64,000 nt of DNA from Brevibacterium permense (GCF_013280495.1 NZ_JABSSX010000002.1:62001-126000), one strand, 5' to 3'. Positions 9,050-18,005 are shown, counted from the stretch's first letter. Notes: generated by a model from the sequence alone, not told the origin. Made by a program: numbers and translations.

Positions 9050-10055
9050 TGGTGCCTCCCAAGCGGTTGAGCGAGTCCCGAATCGTTTCGCGTCGGCGGT
9101 CGACGGCACGCACGAGGTCGGGCGGATCGACCACGACGACGGCGTCCCCGAAGCCGACGATCTCAGCGGCGAGGCCCTCGACATCGGAATATCCGATGAT
9201 CACGGCGTCTCCGTCGCTGCGGATCTGTCGACGGCGCAGCGGATCGGCCCGGTGGGCACGGATGCGCAGCGTCGCCTCGGCGACGACGGCCATTTCGGAA
9301 CTCGACTGCAGGGCCAGCTGCGGGGAGAAGTCCTCGGGAATCTCATAGTCGCCGGGTTCACGGCCGCTGAGCTTCGCGATCCCTCCCTCCACACGGGAGA
9401 GCCGGAAGGTGCGGCGAGCTTCGCGATCGAGGTCGAAGCCGAAGAGGTAGACGCGGTCACCGCGGCTGAGCAGCGCATAGGGTTCCAGCCGCACTTTCCT
9501 CACGCTCTGGCCGGGTTTGTGGTAGCGGAAGCCGACGGCTTCGCGGGCGTTGATGTGGTGAAGGGCTGTGGCGAAGTTCGCGCTCGCCAGTCGGTGCGCG
9601 GCGGTGCCCGGGTCGACGCCTCCCGGTCCGGGCGCGGACTGGCCGAGGTCGATGCCGAGAGCACGCAGCTTCGTCAGCGCCTGAGCCGAGGACTCCCCGA
9701 GCTCGGTCTCCGACCAGAACGCGGCGGCAACGGTCACGGCAGCCACCTCGGCGGGGGTGAGATCGACGTCGCCCATCGCGTAGTCGGCGGTCGAGATCCT
9801 ATACCCCGTCTCTCCCACATCACCGTAGGCATCGTGTTCGGCCCGGGTGGCGATGGTGATGCCCATGTGCCGCAGCAGCTCTTTGTCGCGAGAGAATTTG
9901 CGGTCGAAGGCGACCTCGTCGAGTCCGGAATAGCCGTCGATGGCGCTCATCAGCGTTTTGCGCGACACCCAGCCGCGGGAAGCGCGCAGGGCGATCAGCA
10001 GATTCATCAGACGTTCGGTCTGCTGTCTCTGTCTGCTGGTGCGGGGTGTATTCAC
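9033..10055 (-). CDS. pafB: PafB, WYL-domain transcriptional regulator
   Basis: 340 residues from GTG 10055, homologous to the downstream pafC product. The N-terminus (TERLMNLLIALRASRGWVSRKTLMSAIDGY) is a winged helix, followed by FDRKFSRDKELLRHMGI and a WYL domain (AVGFRYHKPGQSVRKVRLEPYALLSRGDRVYLFGFD). With PafC it should form the heterodimeric DNA-damage response activator, which senses single-stranded DNA through the WYL domains. GTG 10055 is preferred because TACGGT (10062-10067) lies 6 nt upstream, giving a leaderless transcript. The reading frame stays open to 10097, but that would overlap the divergent DUF3866 start. A LexA-type box elsewhere in the window shows the second damage regulon. 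Confidence 0.92.
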   Translation of the reverse strand: MNTPRTSRQRQQTERLMNLLIALRASRGWVSRKTLMSAIDGYSGLDEVAFDRKFSRDKELLRHMGITIATRAEHDAYGDVGETGYRISTADYAMGDVDLTPAEVAAVTVAAAFWSETELGESSAQALTKLRALGIDLGQSAPGPGGVDPGTAAHRLASANFATALHHINAREAVGFRYHKPGQSVRKVRLEPYALLSRGDRVYLFGFDLDREARRTFRLSRVEGGIAKLSGREPGDYEIPEDFSPQLALQSSSEMAVVAEATLRIRAHRADPLRRRQIRSDGDAVIIGYSDVEGLAAEIVGFGDAVVVVDPPDLVRAVDRRRETIRDSLNRLGGTSVLSA

Positions 10056-10061
10056 GATTCC

Positions 10062-10088
10062 ACCGTAACCTAAGCCGGGCGATAGTCT
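10062..10088. promoter_or_regulatory. Divergent leaderless promoters for pafB and the DUF3866 gene
   Basis: On the minus strand TACGGT (10062-10067) ends 6 nt before the pafB GTG. On the plus strand TAGTCT (10083-10088) ends 7 nt before the ATG at 10096. Neither start has a convincing ribosome site. The two start codons are only 40 bp apart. Confidence 0.6.
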
Positions 10089-10095
10089 TGGGACC

Positions 10096-11229
10096 ATGAT
10101 TCATTGGCGCAAAGGAATCGTCGCAGCGATTCGCTCCACCCGGCCAGGATACACAGAGGTCGAGGTCGAACTGGACGAGGCCGTGCCCGGCACCGATGCG
10201 AGATCCATCCGAGCGGTCGCCTACACCGATGCCGTCGGACAACCGCAGAGCCACGACACCGTCATCGTCAATGTCTCGGCTCTGGCGAAGCGCCTGGGCA
10301 CCGGTGGCTTCGGTCTCATCGTCGCCCTACCCGATGCGCTGCCGGCAGATCCCCCGGACGGCCCCGGTCATCTGGTCAAGGACCGCTATTCGCCGTTGCA
10401 GACGATGGTCCTCGGTGTCGACGATCAGGAGTCGCAGCATCATTCCACCCTCGCCGAGGCGGACAGCCTCGGCGGCATGCCTGTGGTCGTGGCCGATCTG
10501 CATTCGGCTCTGCCCGCGGTGGCTGCCGGCATCCGCGCCGTCGACCCGTCGTTGTCGGTGGCCTATGTGCTCAGTGATGGTGCGGCTCTGCCGGCCCCGT
10601 TCTCTCAGGCCGTCGCCGGGCTCAAGGACGCCGGCTGGCTTAAGGGCGTGATCAGCACTGGCCAGGCTTGGGGCGGAGATCTTGAAGCGGTGACCATCCA
10701 CACAGGACTGCTCGCGGCTAAGCACGTGATGGGTGCCGATATCACCATCGTCGCTCAGGGCCCTGGGAATCTGGGCACCGGCACGAAGTACGGCTATTCG
10801 GGGCTGGTCACCGGAGAGCACCTCAATGCCGCGGCTCTGCTCGGCGGGCATCCGATCGGTCTGCTGCGGATGTCGAACGCCGATGCCCGCGGCCGCCATT
10901 TCGGCATCTCCCATCATTCGCTGACGCCCTTGAGTGAGATCGCACGATCGGGGATGACCGTACCGGTACCCGATTTCTCCACCCTCGCCGAGGCGGAACG
11001 AGCCGAGATGGACCCGGATCCCGGTGTCGTCGCCGAGACCGTGGCCGAGCAGCTGCATCGACTCCGGGTGCATGATCTCGTCGACATCGATCTGACGGGG
11101 CTGTGGGAAGCTCTGCGCACTTCACCTGTGCGTCTGTCGACGATGGGCAGGAAGCTGCCCGCCGATGCTGCGTCGTTCCTCGCAGCAGCCGCCGCTGGAC
11201 GCTGCGCCGCCGGGCTCGTCCGCCGCTGA
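10096..11229 (+). CDS. DUF3866 family protein
   Basis: 377 residues, soluble, no signal peptide or membrane segment. The Gly-rich segments IVAQGPGNLGTGTKYGYSGLVTGE-like and the H-S-T-L / FGISHHSLTPLSEI motifs are hallmarks of the actinobacterial DUF3866 family, whose function is unknown. It is often found near the Pup-proteasome or pafBC genes. Here it faces pafB across a 40-bp shared promoter region and converges on the FKBP gene. The start ATG 10096 appears leaderless. I do not assign a reaction. The conserved His and Gly-rich loops could be a nucleotide or metal site, but that is speculation. Confidence 0.85.
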   Translation: MIHWRKGIVAAIRSTRPGYTEVEVELDEAVPGTDARSIRAVAYTDAVGQPQSHDTVIVNVSALAKRLGTGGFGLIVALPDALPADPPDGPGHLVKDRYSPLQTMVLGVDDQESQHHSTLAEADSLGGMPVVVADLHSALPAVAAGIRAVDPSLSVAYVLSDGAALPAPFSQAVAGLKDAGWLKGVISTGQAWGGDLEAVTIHTGLLAAKHVMGADITIVAQGPGNLGTGTKYGYSGLVTGEHLNAAALLGGHPIGLLRMSNADARGRHFGISHHSLTPLSEIARSGMTVPVPDFSTLAEAERAEMDPDPGVVAETVAEQLHRLRVHDLVDIDLTGLWEALRTSPVRLSTMGRKLPADAASFLAAAAAGRCAAGLVRR

Positions 11230-11305
11230 CCGCGTCGAACACAGGTCACCGCCTCATCTCCGCAGAATCCCCTTCCGCGTCGGCGAAGACAGAGAAGACA
11301 GATGC

Positions 11306-11329
11306 GGCCGGGTTCCGAAGAACCCGGCC
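11306..11329. terminator. Terminator between DUF3866 gene and FKBP gene
   Basis: A 10-bp perfect stem (GGCCGGGTTC, 11306-11315) closed by a CGAA tetraloop, with its complement at 11320-11329, lies between convergent genes. A second, smaller hairpin (GATCAGC / GCTGATC, 11345-11362) sits closer to the FKBP stop codon. Confidence 0.7.
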
Positions 11330-11375
11330 ACAGTCGACTGGCAGGATCAGCGCGTGCTGATCATCCAGCTGATTC

Positions 11376-11750
11376 TCAGCGCACGTTCTCGAGGTCGCAG
11401 ACGAAGATCAGCGACTCTCCGGGCTGGATGACTCCGCCCGCGCCCTGATCGCCGTACGCCAGGTGCGGTGGGATCTGCAGGGTGCGGCGTCCGCCGACCT
11501 TCATGCCCTGGATGCCCTGGTCCCAGCCGGAGATGACCATGCCGGATCCGAGGCGGAACTCCAGCGGGGTGCCGCGGTTGTACGAGGCGTCGAATTCCTC
11601 GCCCGTGGAATGGGCGACTCCGACGTAGTGCACGCTCACGGTGTCGCCGGGTCCCGCCTCGGCGCCGGTGCCGATCACATCATCGGTGATGATGAGCTCG
11701 GTAGGGGCGTCTCCGCCTGGGAAATCGACTTCGGGCTTCTGCTTGCTCAT
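11376..11750 (-). CDS. FKBP-type peptidyl-prolyl cis-trans isomerase (cytosolic)
   Basis: 124 residues forming a single FKBP domain: VSVHYVGVAHSTGEEFDASYNRGTPLEF, then LGSGMVISGWDQGIQGMKVGGRRTLQIPPHLAYGDQGAGGVIQPGESLIFVCDLENV. The residues lining the FK506/proline pocket (the Tyr-D-F pattern, VI-W, Y) are conserved, so it should be an active prolyl isomerase. It has no signal sequence. A good GAGGAA ribosome site precedes the ATG at 11750. The secreted FKBP lipoprotein gene ends 42 nt upstream, so the two are likely cotranscribed downstream of pafA. Confidence 0.93.
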   Translation of the reverse strand: MSKQKPEVDFPGGDAPTELIITDDVIGTGAEAGPGDTVSVHYVGVAHSTGEEFDASYNRGTPLEFRLGSGMVISGWDQGIQGMKVGGRRTLQIPPHLAYGDQGAGGVIQPGESLIFVCDLENVR

Positions 11751-11792
11751 GTGTTCCTCCTGGTGTCGGTTCTGTTGGGATATCGGACGTTC

Positions 11793-12746
11793 TCAGCCCT
11801 GGGCCGAGAGGATGTCGACGACGAAGATCAGGGTCGAGTTCCCTGGGATCGAATCCTTGCCCTGTTTGCCGTAGCCCTTGTCCGGCGGGACGACGAGGAC
11901 GACCTGGTCGCCGACCTTCTTACCGACGAGCCCCTCGTTCCAGCCGTCGATGACCTGAGCCTCGCCGACCGGGGCGACGACGAAGGGCTCTCCGTCCTTC
12001 TTCCAGTTCGAGTCGAAGGTCTTCGACGTGTCGTCCCAGAGCCAGCCGGAGTACTTCACGGCGACGCTCTGGCCCTTCTTGACCTCGTCGCCTTTGCCTT
12101 CGATCGTCGTGTACGACTCGAGCTCGGTCGGTTTCTTGCCTTTCGGCTTCGAGATCGATGGGGCGCCGTCGTCGGCCCACTTCACCGTCACGGGGTTGTC
12201 CGACTGATCGGCTTTCTCCCCCTCGGCGCGAGTCAGCGGCTTCTTCGTGTCCTCGATGTCGATGACGTAGACGAGCGTCTGTGACGCCTCCCCCTGCTGG
12301 GCGCTGCCGTTGAGCGACATCATCACGCGGGAACCGACCTTGACGTCGATGAGCGCGTTGTAGAGGTCTTCGGAGATCTGGGACTTGTCCATGGGGAATC
12401 CGGCGGCGGAATCCGAATCGTAGCTGGATTCGACGGTCTTGCCGGTCGTCCCGGAGACCAGCGTCATCTGCGCCGTGACCTGCTCGCCGTCGGCGACCTT
12501 GTCGCCGGTGCCCTCTTCCAGCACCTTCTTCTCGGTCTTGTCCATGACCAGCGGTGCCTCGAAGCTGACCTTGGGCTTCTTCCCCATCTTGCCGTCGACG
12601 GTGATGTCGTCGAGGCTGGTCGACTTCGCGTCCTGAGCGGCTACCGACGGCGGAGGTGTGGTCGAGTCCTCTGACTCATCACCCTGACCGCAGGCCGAGA
12701 GCAGCAACAGGCCCGCCGCGATGGCGCTGAGCACTTTGGTGCGCAC
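11793..12746 (-). CDS. Secreted FKBP-type prolyl isomerase lipoprotein
   Basis: 317 residues. The signal peptide (MRTKVLSAIAAGLLLLSAC) ends in a lipobox, LSAC, with the lipidated Cys at residue 19. A Ser/Thr/Pro-rich linker follows. Two FKBP-like domains are visible: a degenerate one (about 85-170, VTAQMTLVSGTTGKTVESS...) and a full one at the C-terminus (about 225-315, VAVKYSGWLWDDTSKTFDSNW, then VIDGWNEGLVGKKVGDQVVLVVPPDKGYG). It should be anchored to the outer face of the membrane and assist folding of exported proteins. The start is ATG 12746 with a GAAAGGAA ribosome site. It follows pafA by about 65 nt. Confidence 0.92.
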   Translation of the reverse strand: MRTKVLSAIAAGLLLLSACGQGDESEDSTTPPPSVAAQDAKSTSLDDITVDGKMGKKPKVSFEAPLVMDKTEKKVLEEGTGDKVADGEQVTAQMTLVSGTTGKTVESSYDSDSAAGFPMDKSQISEDLYNALIDVKVGSRVMMSLNGSAQQGEASQTLVYVIDIEDTKKPLTRAEGEKADQSDNPVTVKWADDGAPSISKPKGKKPTELESYTTIEGKGDEVKKGQSVAVKYSGWLWDDTSKTFDSNWKKDGEPFVVAPVGEAQVIDGWNEGLVGKKVGDQVVLVVPPDKGYGKQGKDSIPGNSTLIFVVDILSAQG

Positions 12747-12810
12747 TGGTTTCCTTTCGTCACGCCGAGGCCGCGCCCGGGTAGGGGCTCAACCGAATCA
12801 CAGGGCGATC

Positions 12811-14214
12811 TTACAGGCCCGCGATGAGTGTTTCCGCCTGCGGGTGAGTCGTGGCGAACGGGTCCTTGAGTGCGACTGCGCGACCGGATTCGTCGTTGAG
12901 GCGCAGGTGCACCCAGTCGACGGTGTAGTCGCGACGGGCCGCATGGGCCGCGCGGACGAATTCGCCGCGGATCGCCGCCCGTGTGCTCGCAGGCGGTGCG
13001 TCCTTCGCTCGTTCGGCCGCCTCGGCGGGGACGAGGCTCTTCGCCAACCCGGCGGCCTCGAGCTTGGGAAACAGTCCCGTAGCGGGCGTGATGTCGTGGA
13101 AGGCGATGTCGAGCCGATGGATGCGCGCATCGGCGATATCCGTGATTCCGCGCTGCATCGAGCGTTCGATGAGGGTGCGTTTCATCACCCAGTCGATCTC
13201 CGTGTCCACAGTCGAGAAGTCCTGCGATTCGACGGCGGTGAGCATCCGCGTCCACAGGTCGATGACGTAGTGGGCCAGATCATCATCGCCGAGGCTGTGC
13301 TCCCCGGACTCTACGATCCGCTGAGCCCGGTCCCGGTAGTCGCCGAGCAGTCCCAGCGGAGTCGTCGTGGTTCCGTCGGTGCGTTCGAGCACGACCCGTC
13401 CCGTGAGATCACGGGCGACGAGCCTGATATCGCGCACCGGGTGACGCAGCCCGTTCTCCGGGATCCGTGCGCCCTGTTCGATGAGGTCGAGCATGAGGAC
13501 TGCGGATCCGATCTTCAGCGCCGAGGTGGCCGTCGACATCGAGGAATCACCGACGATGACGTGCAGCCGCCGGTACTTCTCCGCATCCGCGTGCGGTTCG
13601 TCGCGGGCGTTGATGATCGGCCGCGACCGTGTCGTCGCCGATGACAGCCCTTCCCACATGACGTCGGACCGCGCGGAGAGGCCGAACATCATCTCCGAGC
13701 GGTCGGCTTCCTCGTCGGGGGTGAAGGCCGAACGGCGTGGGATCACGGCTCCGGCTCCGACGAGCAGCTGCCGCGAGACGAGGAAGGGCAACAGGACCGT
13801 GGTCAGCCGGTTGAAGTCGAGGGTGCGACGGATGAGGAAGTTCTCGTGGGACCCGTACGAATTGCCTGCGGCGTCCGTATTGTTCTTGACCATGTGCACG
13901 CGTCCGCCGATGCCATCGACCTCGAGGGCGGCCTGTGCTTTGTCCAGCAGGTCGATCATCAGGCCCTCGCCGGCTCGGTCCTGGGCGAGCAGGTCGCCCA
14001 AGTCATCGCATTCGGCGGTCGCATACTCCGGGTGGGATCCGACGTCGAGGTAGAGGCGAGACCCGTTGGGCAGGAATACGTTCGACGACCGGTCCCATTC
14101 GACGACGGGACGGAAGAGATACCGGGCGATCTCCTCCGGGCCGATGCGTCGCCCCTCGGGGTCGGCGGTGTGGGCGAGTCCGTATTCGGTTTCGAGCCCG
14201 TAGATGCGTGCCAT
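12811..14214 (-). CDS. pafA: Pup--protein ligase PafA
   Basis: 467 residues, slightly longer than mycobacterial PafA. It links the C-terminal glutamate of Pup to substrate lysines. The glutamine-synthetase-like active site is recognisable: YGLETEYG with E8/E10, LYLDVGSHPEYATAECD with D57, and KNNTDAAGNSYGSHENFL. RPIINARDEPHADAEKYRRLHVIVGDSSMS is also diagnostic, and the C-terminus keeps TVDWVHLRLNDESGRAVALKDPF. PafA rather than Dop is indicated by the short N-terminus without the Dop loop. Its start codon directly abuts the prcA stop (TGAATG), so it is translated as part of dop-pup-prcB-prcA-pafA. Confidence 0.96.
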   Translation of the reverse strand: MARIYGLETEYGLAHTADPEGRRIGPEEIARYLFRPVVEWDRSSNVFLPNGSRLYLDVGSHPEYATAECDDLGDLLAQDRAGEGLMIDLLDKAQAALEVDGIGGRVHMVKNNTDAAGNSYGSHENFLIRRTLDFNRLTTVLLPFLVSRQLLVGAGAVIPRRSAFTPDEEADRSEMMFGLSARSDVMWEGLSSATTRSRPIINARDEPHADAEKYRRLHVIVGDSSMSTATSALKIGSAVLMLDLIEQGARIPENGLRHPVRDIRLVARDLTGRVVLERTDGTTTTPLGLLGDYRDRAQRIVESGEHSLGDDDLAHYVIDLWTRMLTAVESQDFSTVDTEIDWVMKRTLIERSMQRGITDIADARIHRLDIAFHDITPATGLFPKLEAAGLAKSLVPAEAAERAKDAPPASTRAAIRGEFVRAAHAARRDYTVDWVHLRLNDESGRAVALKDPFATTHPQAETLIAGL

Positions 14215-14904
14215 TCAGTCCTCCCGCAGTGCGCTCATCGCCGCGTCGTCGAGGCGGCGGAAGGTCCGCTGCTTCGGCGTCGTGCGATCGAGGACGGCTG
14301 CCTCGAGTGCGTCGGTGGCCAAGATCGTCTGGGTCGCGGCTCCCAATGCGGTCACACCGTGGTTGAATACTTCGCGCAGGGTCATCTGCGAGCTGCGCAC
14401 CCCGGCCAGGGATGCCGTGATCGCATCGGCCTGACCGCCGATGGCCACATGTTCGGTCTCGTCGATGACGGATCCGTCGTAGCTGAGCCGGTAGAGCTGG
14501 TCGGTCTCCGGTGAGAGTCCGAGTTCGGCGACGACGAGTTCGACCTCGAAGGGCTTCGACTCGGTGGTGAAGACTCCGGCCAGCGTCTGTGCGTACGCGT
14601 TCGTCAGTCCGCGAGCGGTGACGTCGGTGCGGTCGTAGGAGTATCCGCGCAGGTCGGCATAGCGGACGCCCGCCTGGCGCAGGGTCTCGAATTCGTTGTA
14701 CTTGCCGACCGCGGCGAAGCCGATGCGGTCGTAGATCTCAGCGATCTTGTGCAGCGTCGGTGATGGGTTCTCCGCCAGCAGCAGGATGCCTGCGTCGAAG
14801 CGCATGACGACAACGGATCGGCCGCGGGCGATGCCCTTGCGGGCGAAGTCGGCCCGGTCCTTCATCAGCTGTTCGGGTGAGACGTAGAACGGTGCCTGAC
14901 TCAT
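14215..14904 (-). CDS. prcA: Proteasome subunit alpha
   Basis: 229 residues from ATG 14904, chosen for its AAAGGA ribosome site and because MSQAPFYVSPEQLMKDRADFARKGIARGRSVV is the normal PrcA N-terminus with the gate-forming octapeptide and helix H0. The open frame extends further upstream but is only antisense-like sequence within prcB. Alpha subunits form the outer rings of the 20S core, gate entry and receive the Mpa/ARC ATPase. No catalytic threonine is expected. It lies 34 nt after prcB and immediately before pafA. Confidence 0.95.
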   Translation of the reverse strand: MSQAPFYVSPEQLMKDRADFARKGIARGRSVVVMRFDAGILLLAENPSPTLHKIAEIYDRIGFAAVGKYNEFETLRQAGVRYADLRGYSYDRTDVTARGLTNAYAQTLAGVFTTESKPFEVELVVAELGLSPETDQLYRLSYDGSVIDETEHVAIGGQADAITASLAGVRSSQMTLREVFNHGVTALGAATQTILATDALEAAVLDRTTPKQRTFRRLDDAAMSALRED

Positions 14905-14938
14905 CGACGATCCTTTCGCGGTAACGGTGCCGCAGTCA

Positions 14939-15736
14939 TCACCGGGCGGTGGCCGTGCGGCGGGCGACGACCTCGGTGGCGGTGTCCAAGACGGTGGCCG
15001 ATTCGACCTCGGTGACCCCGTTCTCGAGGTCGACGGTGAAGATCGTGGGAGCGATCTGCCGGACGAAATCCGGTCCGCCCGTCGCCGAATCGTCGTCTGA
15101 GGCGTCGAAGAGGGCTTCGACGGCCACCGCAATCGCCTGCTCGTGGTCGAGGTCGGCCCGCCACAGCTTCTTCAGCGCCCCGCGGGCGAAACCGGAACCG
15201 GAGCCGATGGAATGGAATCTGTGCTCTTCGTACTTTCCGCCGGTGACGTCGAAGCTGAAGATCTGGCCCTGCGGCCTGGATTCGTCGACCCCGGCGAACA
15301 GCGGGACGACGGTGAGTCCCTGCATCGCCAGGCCGAGGTTTCCCCGCAGCATCGCAGCCAAGCGGTTGGCTTTGCCGTTGAGCGAGAGACGGGCGCCTTC
15401 GATCTTCTCGTAGTGTTCGAGTTCGAGTTGGAAGAGCCGGATGAGGTCGAGTGCGACCCCGGCAGTGCCGGCGATGCCGATGACGGAGTAGTCGTCGGCG
15501 GCTTTGACCTTCTCCATCGAGTGCGATGCGATGAGGTTGCCGATCGTCGCTCTCCGGTCACCGGCCATGAGGATGCCCGAGGCGGTGCGGAAGCAGATGA
15601 TCGTCGTGCCTTCCGGCGACTGTTCGGCCAGATCCCGCACACTGGGGTGCGGAAGCGCTTCGGGCGCCGAGGAGCGGGCGAGTTCGACGAACGAGTTGCT
15701 CGTCGAACTCAAGAATGCAGGAGGGAATCCTGCCAT
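14939..15736 (-). CDS. prcB: Proteasome subunit beta (catalytic)
   Basis: 265 residues from ATG 15736. A 43-residue propeptide ends at G43, leaving Thr44 as the mature N-terminal nucleophile ([23 protein letters not shown]). Supporting active-site residues are the Asp in MAGDRR and the downstream Lys/Ser/Asp set ([23 protein letters not shown]). Propeptide length and sequence match other actinobacterial PrcB. It begins one nucleotide after the pup stop codon, so translation is coupled. With PrcA it forms the 20S peptidase. Confidence 0.95.
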   Translation of the reverse strand: MAGFPPAFLSSTSNSFVELARSSAPEALPHPSVRDLAEQSPEGTTIICFRTASGILMAGDRRATIGNLIASHSMEKVKAADDYSVIGIAGTAGVALDLIRLFQLELEHYEKIEGARLSLNGKANRLAAMLRGNLGLAMQGLTVVPLFAGVDESRPQGQIFSFDVTGGKYEEHRFHSIGSGSGFARGALKKLWRADLDHEQAIAVAVEALFDASDDDSATGGPDFVRQIAPTIFTVDLENGVTEVESATVLDTATEVVARRTATAR

Positions 15737-15737
15737 C

Positions 15738-15929
15738 TCATTGGCCGCCCTTCTGCACGAAGTTCTTGACGAACTCCTCGGCGTTCGACTCGAGCACACC
15801 GTCGATCTCATCGAGGATGGAATCGACGTTCTGAGTGTTGATCTGTCCCTGCACGGCCTCCGGCGGATCCACGGGGGCGTCTCCCCCACCGGACGATTTG
15901 TCTCTCTGGACCTGTTCCTGCGAGCTCAT
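15738..15929 (-). CDS. pup: Prokaryotic ubiquitin-like protein Pup
   Basis: 63 residues, acidic and largely disordered, with the conserved C-terminal half: [26 protein letters not shown] helix that binds the ARC/Mpa coiled coil, then VQKGGQ. The terminal Gln means Dop must deamidate it to Glu before PafA can conjugate it. The N-terminal part is rich in Gln, Lys, Ser and Gly. It sits between dop and prcB as in other actinobacteria. The ribosome site is AGGAG before ATG 15929. Confidence 0.97.
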   Translation of the reverse strand: MSSQEQVQRDKSSGGGDAPVDPPEAVQGQINTQNVDSILDEIDGVLESNAEEFVKNFVQKGGQ

Positions 15930-15940
15930 CTCACACTCCT

Positions 15941-17470
15941 TCAGTCGTTCTTCGAACTCAGTCTATCCACTCCGAGCGCCTTCAGCAGGCCCTCGGCGGT
16001 CTCGATTCCCTCCACCCGATCGGCAAGCAGCTCACGGGTGCCTTTGAGCGGTTCGTGCATGGGCAGCCGCACCACACCGAGGGCTCCCGCGTTGACCACG
16101 AGCGAGTCCCAGCTGGCGGCGACCAGATCCTCGCCGAGGCGGCTGACCGCCACGGAGCGCAGGAACGCGCGGGTCCCGTCGGGTGCGTTGACCACGGCGG
16201 CTTCGACCTCGGCGTCGGTGGTCATCCGACGGATGCGGCCGGCACGTTCGAGCTTGTGGAACAGCCCCTTCTCCGGGCGGACATCGTGGTACTGGACGTC
16301 GATGAGGGCAAGCTTCGGATGGTCCCAGTCGATTCCCTCACGAGACCGGTAGCTCTCGAGCAGCACCCATTTGGCGACCCAGTCGATGGAGTCGGCCAGG
16401 GTCTTCGGGTCGGTCGAGAGCCCATCGAGGAATCGGCGCCATTCGGCGAGCACCTCGGCGGTTTCGGCGTCCTCGGCATCGGCGTGCTCGAGGCACGCGG
16501 AGTAGAAGGCTTCTTGGATCTCCAGCGCCGTTGTCGTCGTGCCGTCGCTCAGCGCGAGCGGAGCGCTGAGGCTGAGGTCGTGGCTGACGTCCCACAGCGC
16601 CTGCAGGGCATCGGCGAGCTCGATCTGCGGCGCCAGTCCGGCCTCGATGAGTCCGAGGACGAGGGAGGTCGAACCGAAGCGGACGAACGTCGCAGGCTCC
16701 GCCAGAGTGGCGTCGCCGATGATCACGTGCAGCCGGCGGTATTTCGCGGGATCGGCATGTGGTTCGTCCCGGGTGTTGACGATAGGACGGCGCAGAGTGG
16801 TCTCGAGTCCCACTTCGGCTTCGAAGAAGTCGGCACGGGACGAGATCTGGAAACCCTTGCCCTCGCCATCACGGCCGATGCCGACCCGTCCGGATCCGCA
16901 CAGGATCTGCCGAGTGACGAAGAACGGGACGAGGCCGGCGACGATGCCGTCGAAGTCCGTGGACCGGTCGACGAGGTAGTTCTCATGGGTGCCGTAGGAG
17001 GCTCCCTTGGAGTCCGTGTTGTTCTTGTACAGATTGACCGGTTCCGCGCTCTTCTCGAGGGTCCGCACCGATTCGAGGGCGACGAGGTCGCCGGCCCGGT
17101 CGAAGGTGACGATATCGCGTGGAGTGAGGACCTCCGGGGACGAGTATTCGGGATGAGCGTGGTCGACGTAGTAGCGGGCGCCGTTCTCCGTGACGACGTT
17201 CGCCAGGTACTGGGCTTCGAGGTCGTCCTGCGGAATATGGGTCAGCTGAGAGGAGTCGGCGTCGGCGATGTTCATGAAGAAGCCGCGGGCGTCGGCCAAT
17301 GGAGACTCCGTAGCGAAGTCCCAGAAGTTCTGGGACGACTTCAGTCCGCGCGGTCCGGCATAGGCGTCGACGACACGCGCCGAGTCCCGCATCGGGTTCG
17401 CTCGCGGATTGCCCGGCTGACTGAGGCCGAACTCCGTCTCGGCTCCCATGACGCGCCTGACTCTGAGCAT
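15941..17470 (-). CDS. dop: Deamidase/depupylase Dop
   Basis: 509 residues from ATG 17470, which has a GGAGGAG ribosome site at proper spacing. An in-frame TTG 15 nt earlier would lie within that site. Dop converts Pup-Gln to Pup-Glu and removes Pup from substrates. Diagnostic features are MGAETEFGL with its paired glutamates, the longer Dop-specific loop before the second motif (residues about 25-75), DHAHPEYSSPE, and KNNTDSKGASYGTHENYLV. RPIVNTRDEPHADPAKYRRLHVIIGD is shared with PafA. It is the first gene of the minus-strand dop-pup-prcB-prcA-pafA cluster. The DUF3054 gene is divergent, 32 bp away. Confidence 0.96.
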   Translation of the reverse strand: MLRVRRVMGAETEFGLSQPGNPRANPMRDSARVVDAYAGPRGLKSSQNFWDFATESPLADARGFFMNIADADSSQLTHIPQDDLEAQYLANVVTENGARYYVDHAHPEYSSPEVLTPRDIVTFDRAGDLVALESVRTLEKSAEPVNLYKNNTDSKGASYGTHENYLVDRSTDFDGIVAGLVPFFVTRQILCGSGRVGIGRDGEGKGFQISSRADFFEAEVGLETTLRRPIVNTRDEPHADPAKYRRLHVIIGDATLAEPATFVRFGSTSLVLGLIEAGLAPQIELADALQALWDVSHDLSLSAPLALSDGTTTTALEIQEAFYSACLEHADAEDAETAEVLAEWRRFLDGLSTDPKTLADSIDWVAKWVLLESYRSREGIDWDHPKLALIDVQYHDVRPEKGLFHKLERAGRIRRMTTDAEVEAAVVNAPDGTRAFLRSVAVSRLGEDLVAASWDSLVVNAGALGVVRLPMHEPLKGTRELLADRVEGIETAEGLLKALGVDRLSSKND

Positions 17471-17489
17471 CTGATTCTCCTCCAAGGTC

Positions 17490-17495
17490 TAGACT
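17490..17495 (+). promoter_or_regulatory. Candidate -10 (TAGACT) for leaderless DUF3054 gene
   Basis: TAGACT ends 7 nt before GTG 17503. No ribosome site fits this start except a GGGG run that overlaps the expected transcription start. Confidence 0.5.
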
Positions 17496-17502
17496 CGGGG
17501 AC

Positions 17503-17907
17503 GTGGCAACGAAGAAATCTCATCTCCCCATCGCACTGATCGTCGACCTCATCCTCGTGGTTCTGTTCACGATCGTCGGTCATTACACACATTCTCACAA
17601 TTTCGATCCGCAGGGGCTGATGACCACAGCGTGGCCGTTCGTCGCAGCCCTCGTCATCGCCTGGCTGCTCACGGCCGTCTGGGATCGGCCGATCGCTCCG
17701 CTGGCCACGGGAACCGGTGTCTGGGCGATCACCGTCCTTCTCGGACTCGTCCTGCGCGGGGTCACCGGAGCCGGCGGCGATCCGGGGTCGGTGCCGGTGA
17801 GCTTCATGATCGTCGCGACGTCGCTCAACCTCATCACTCTGGTCGGTTGGCGTCTCATCGCCACGGCCGTCTCCGGGGGTTCGGGCCGCCGCAAGCGCAG
17901 CCGTTGA
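17503..17907 (+). CDS. DUF3054 family membrane protein
   Basis: 134 residues with four predicted membrane helices (about 10-28, 42-62, 66-86 and 98-118) and a basic C-terminal tail (GSGRRKRSR). The pattern DLILVVLFTIVGHYTHSH near the N-terminus, followed by WPFVAALVIAWLLTA and GVWAITVLLGLVLRG, is typical of DUF3054, small actinobacterial integral membrane proteins of unknown function. It starts at GTG 17503, divergent from dop. A very strong terminator follows. Confidence 0.88.
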   Translation: MATKKSHLPIALIVDLILVVLFTIVGHYTHSHNFDPQGLMTTAWPFVAALVIAWLLTAVWDRPIAPLATGTGVWAITVLLGLVLRGVTGAGGDPGSVPVSFMIVATSLNLITLVGWRLIATAVSGGSGRRKRSR

Positions 17908-17945
17908 GCATCTTCCCCTTCGGCCCTGTGCACGGCCGGTAACGA

Positions 17946-17987
17946 GACGAGCCCGCCGCTTCCGTCAGTTGACGGAAGCGGCTCGTC
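17946..17987. terminator. Bidirectional terminator after DUF3054 and arc
   Basis: The right arm (GACGGAAGCGGCTCGTC, 17971-17987) pairs over 17 bp with the left arm (17946-17966), which carries a 4-nt bulge. The loop is AGTT, and GTTCTT follows on the plus strand. It lies between two convergent genes. Confidence 0.8.
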
Positions 17988-18005
17988 GTTCTTACCGGAC
18001 CCGTC

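Noticed and set aside
16055..17539. A 494-codon open frame on the plus strand
   Set aside because: Antisense shadow of dop. No ribosome site or motif.
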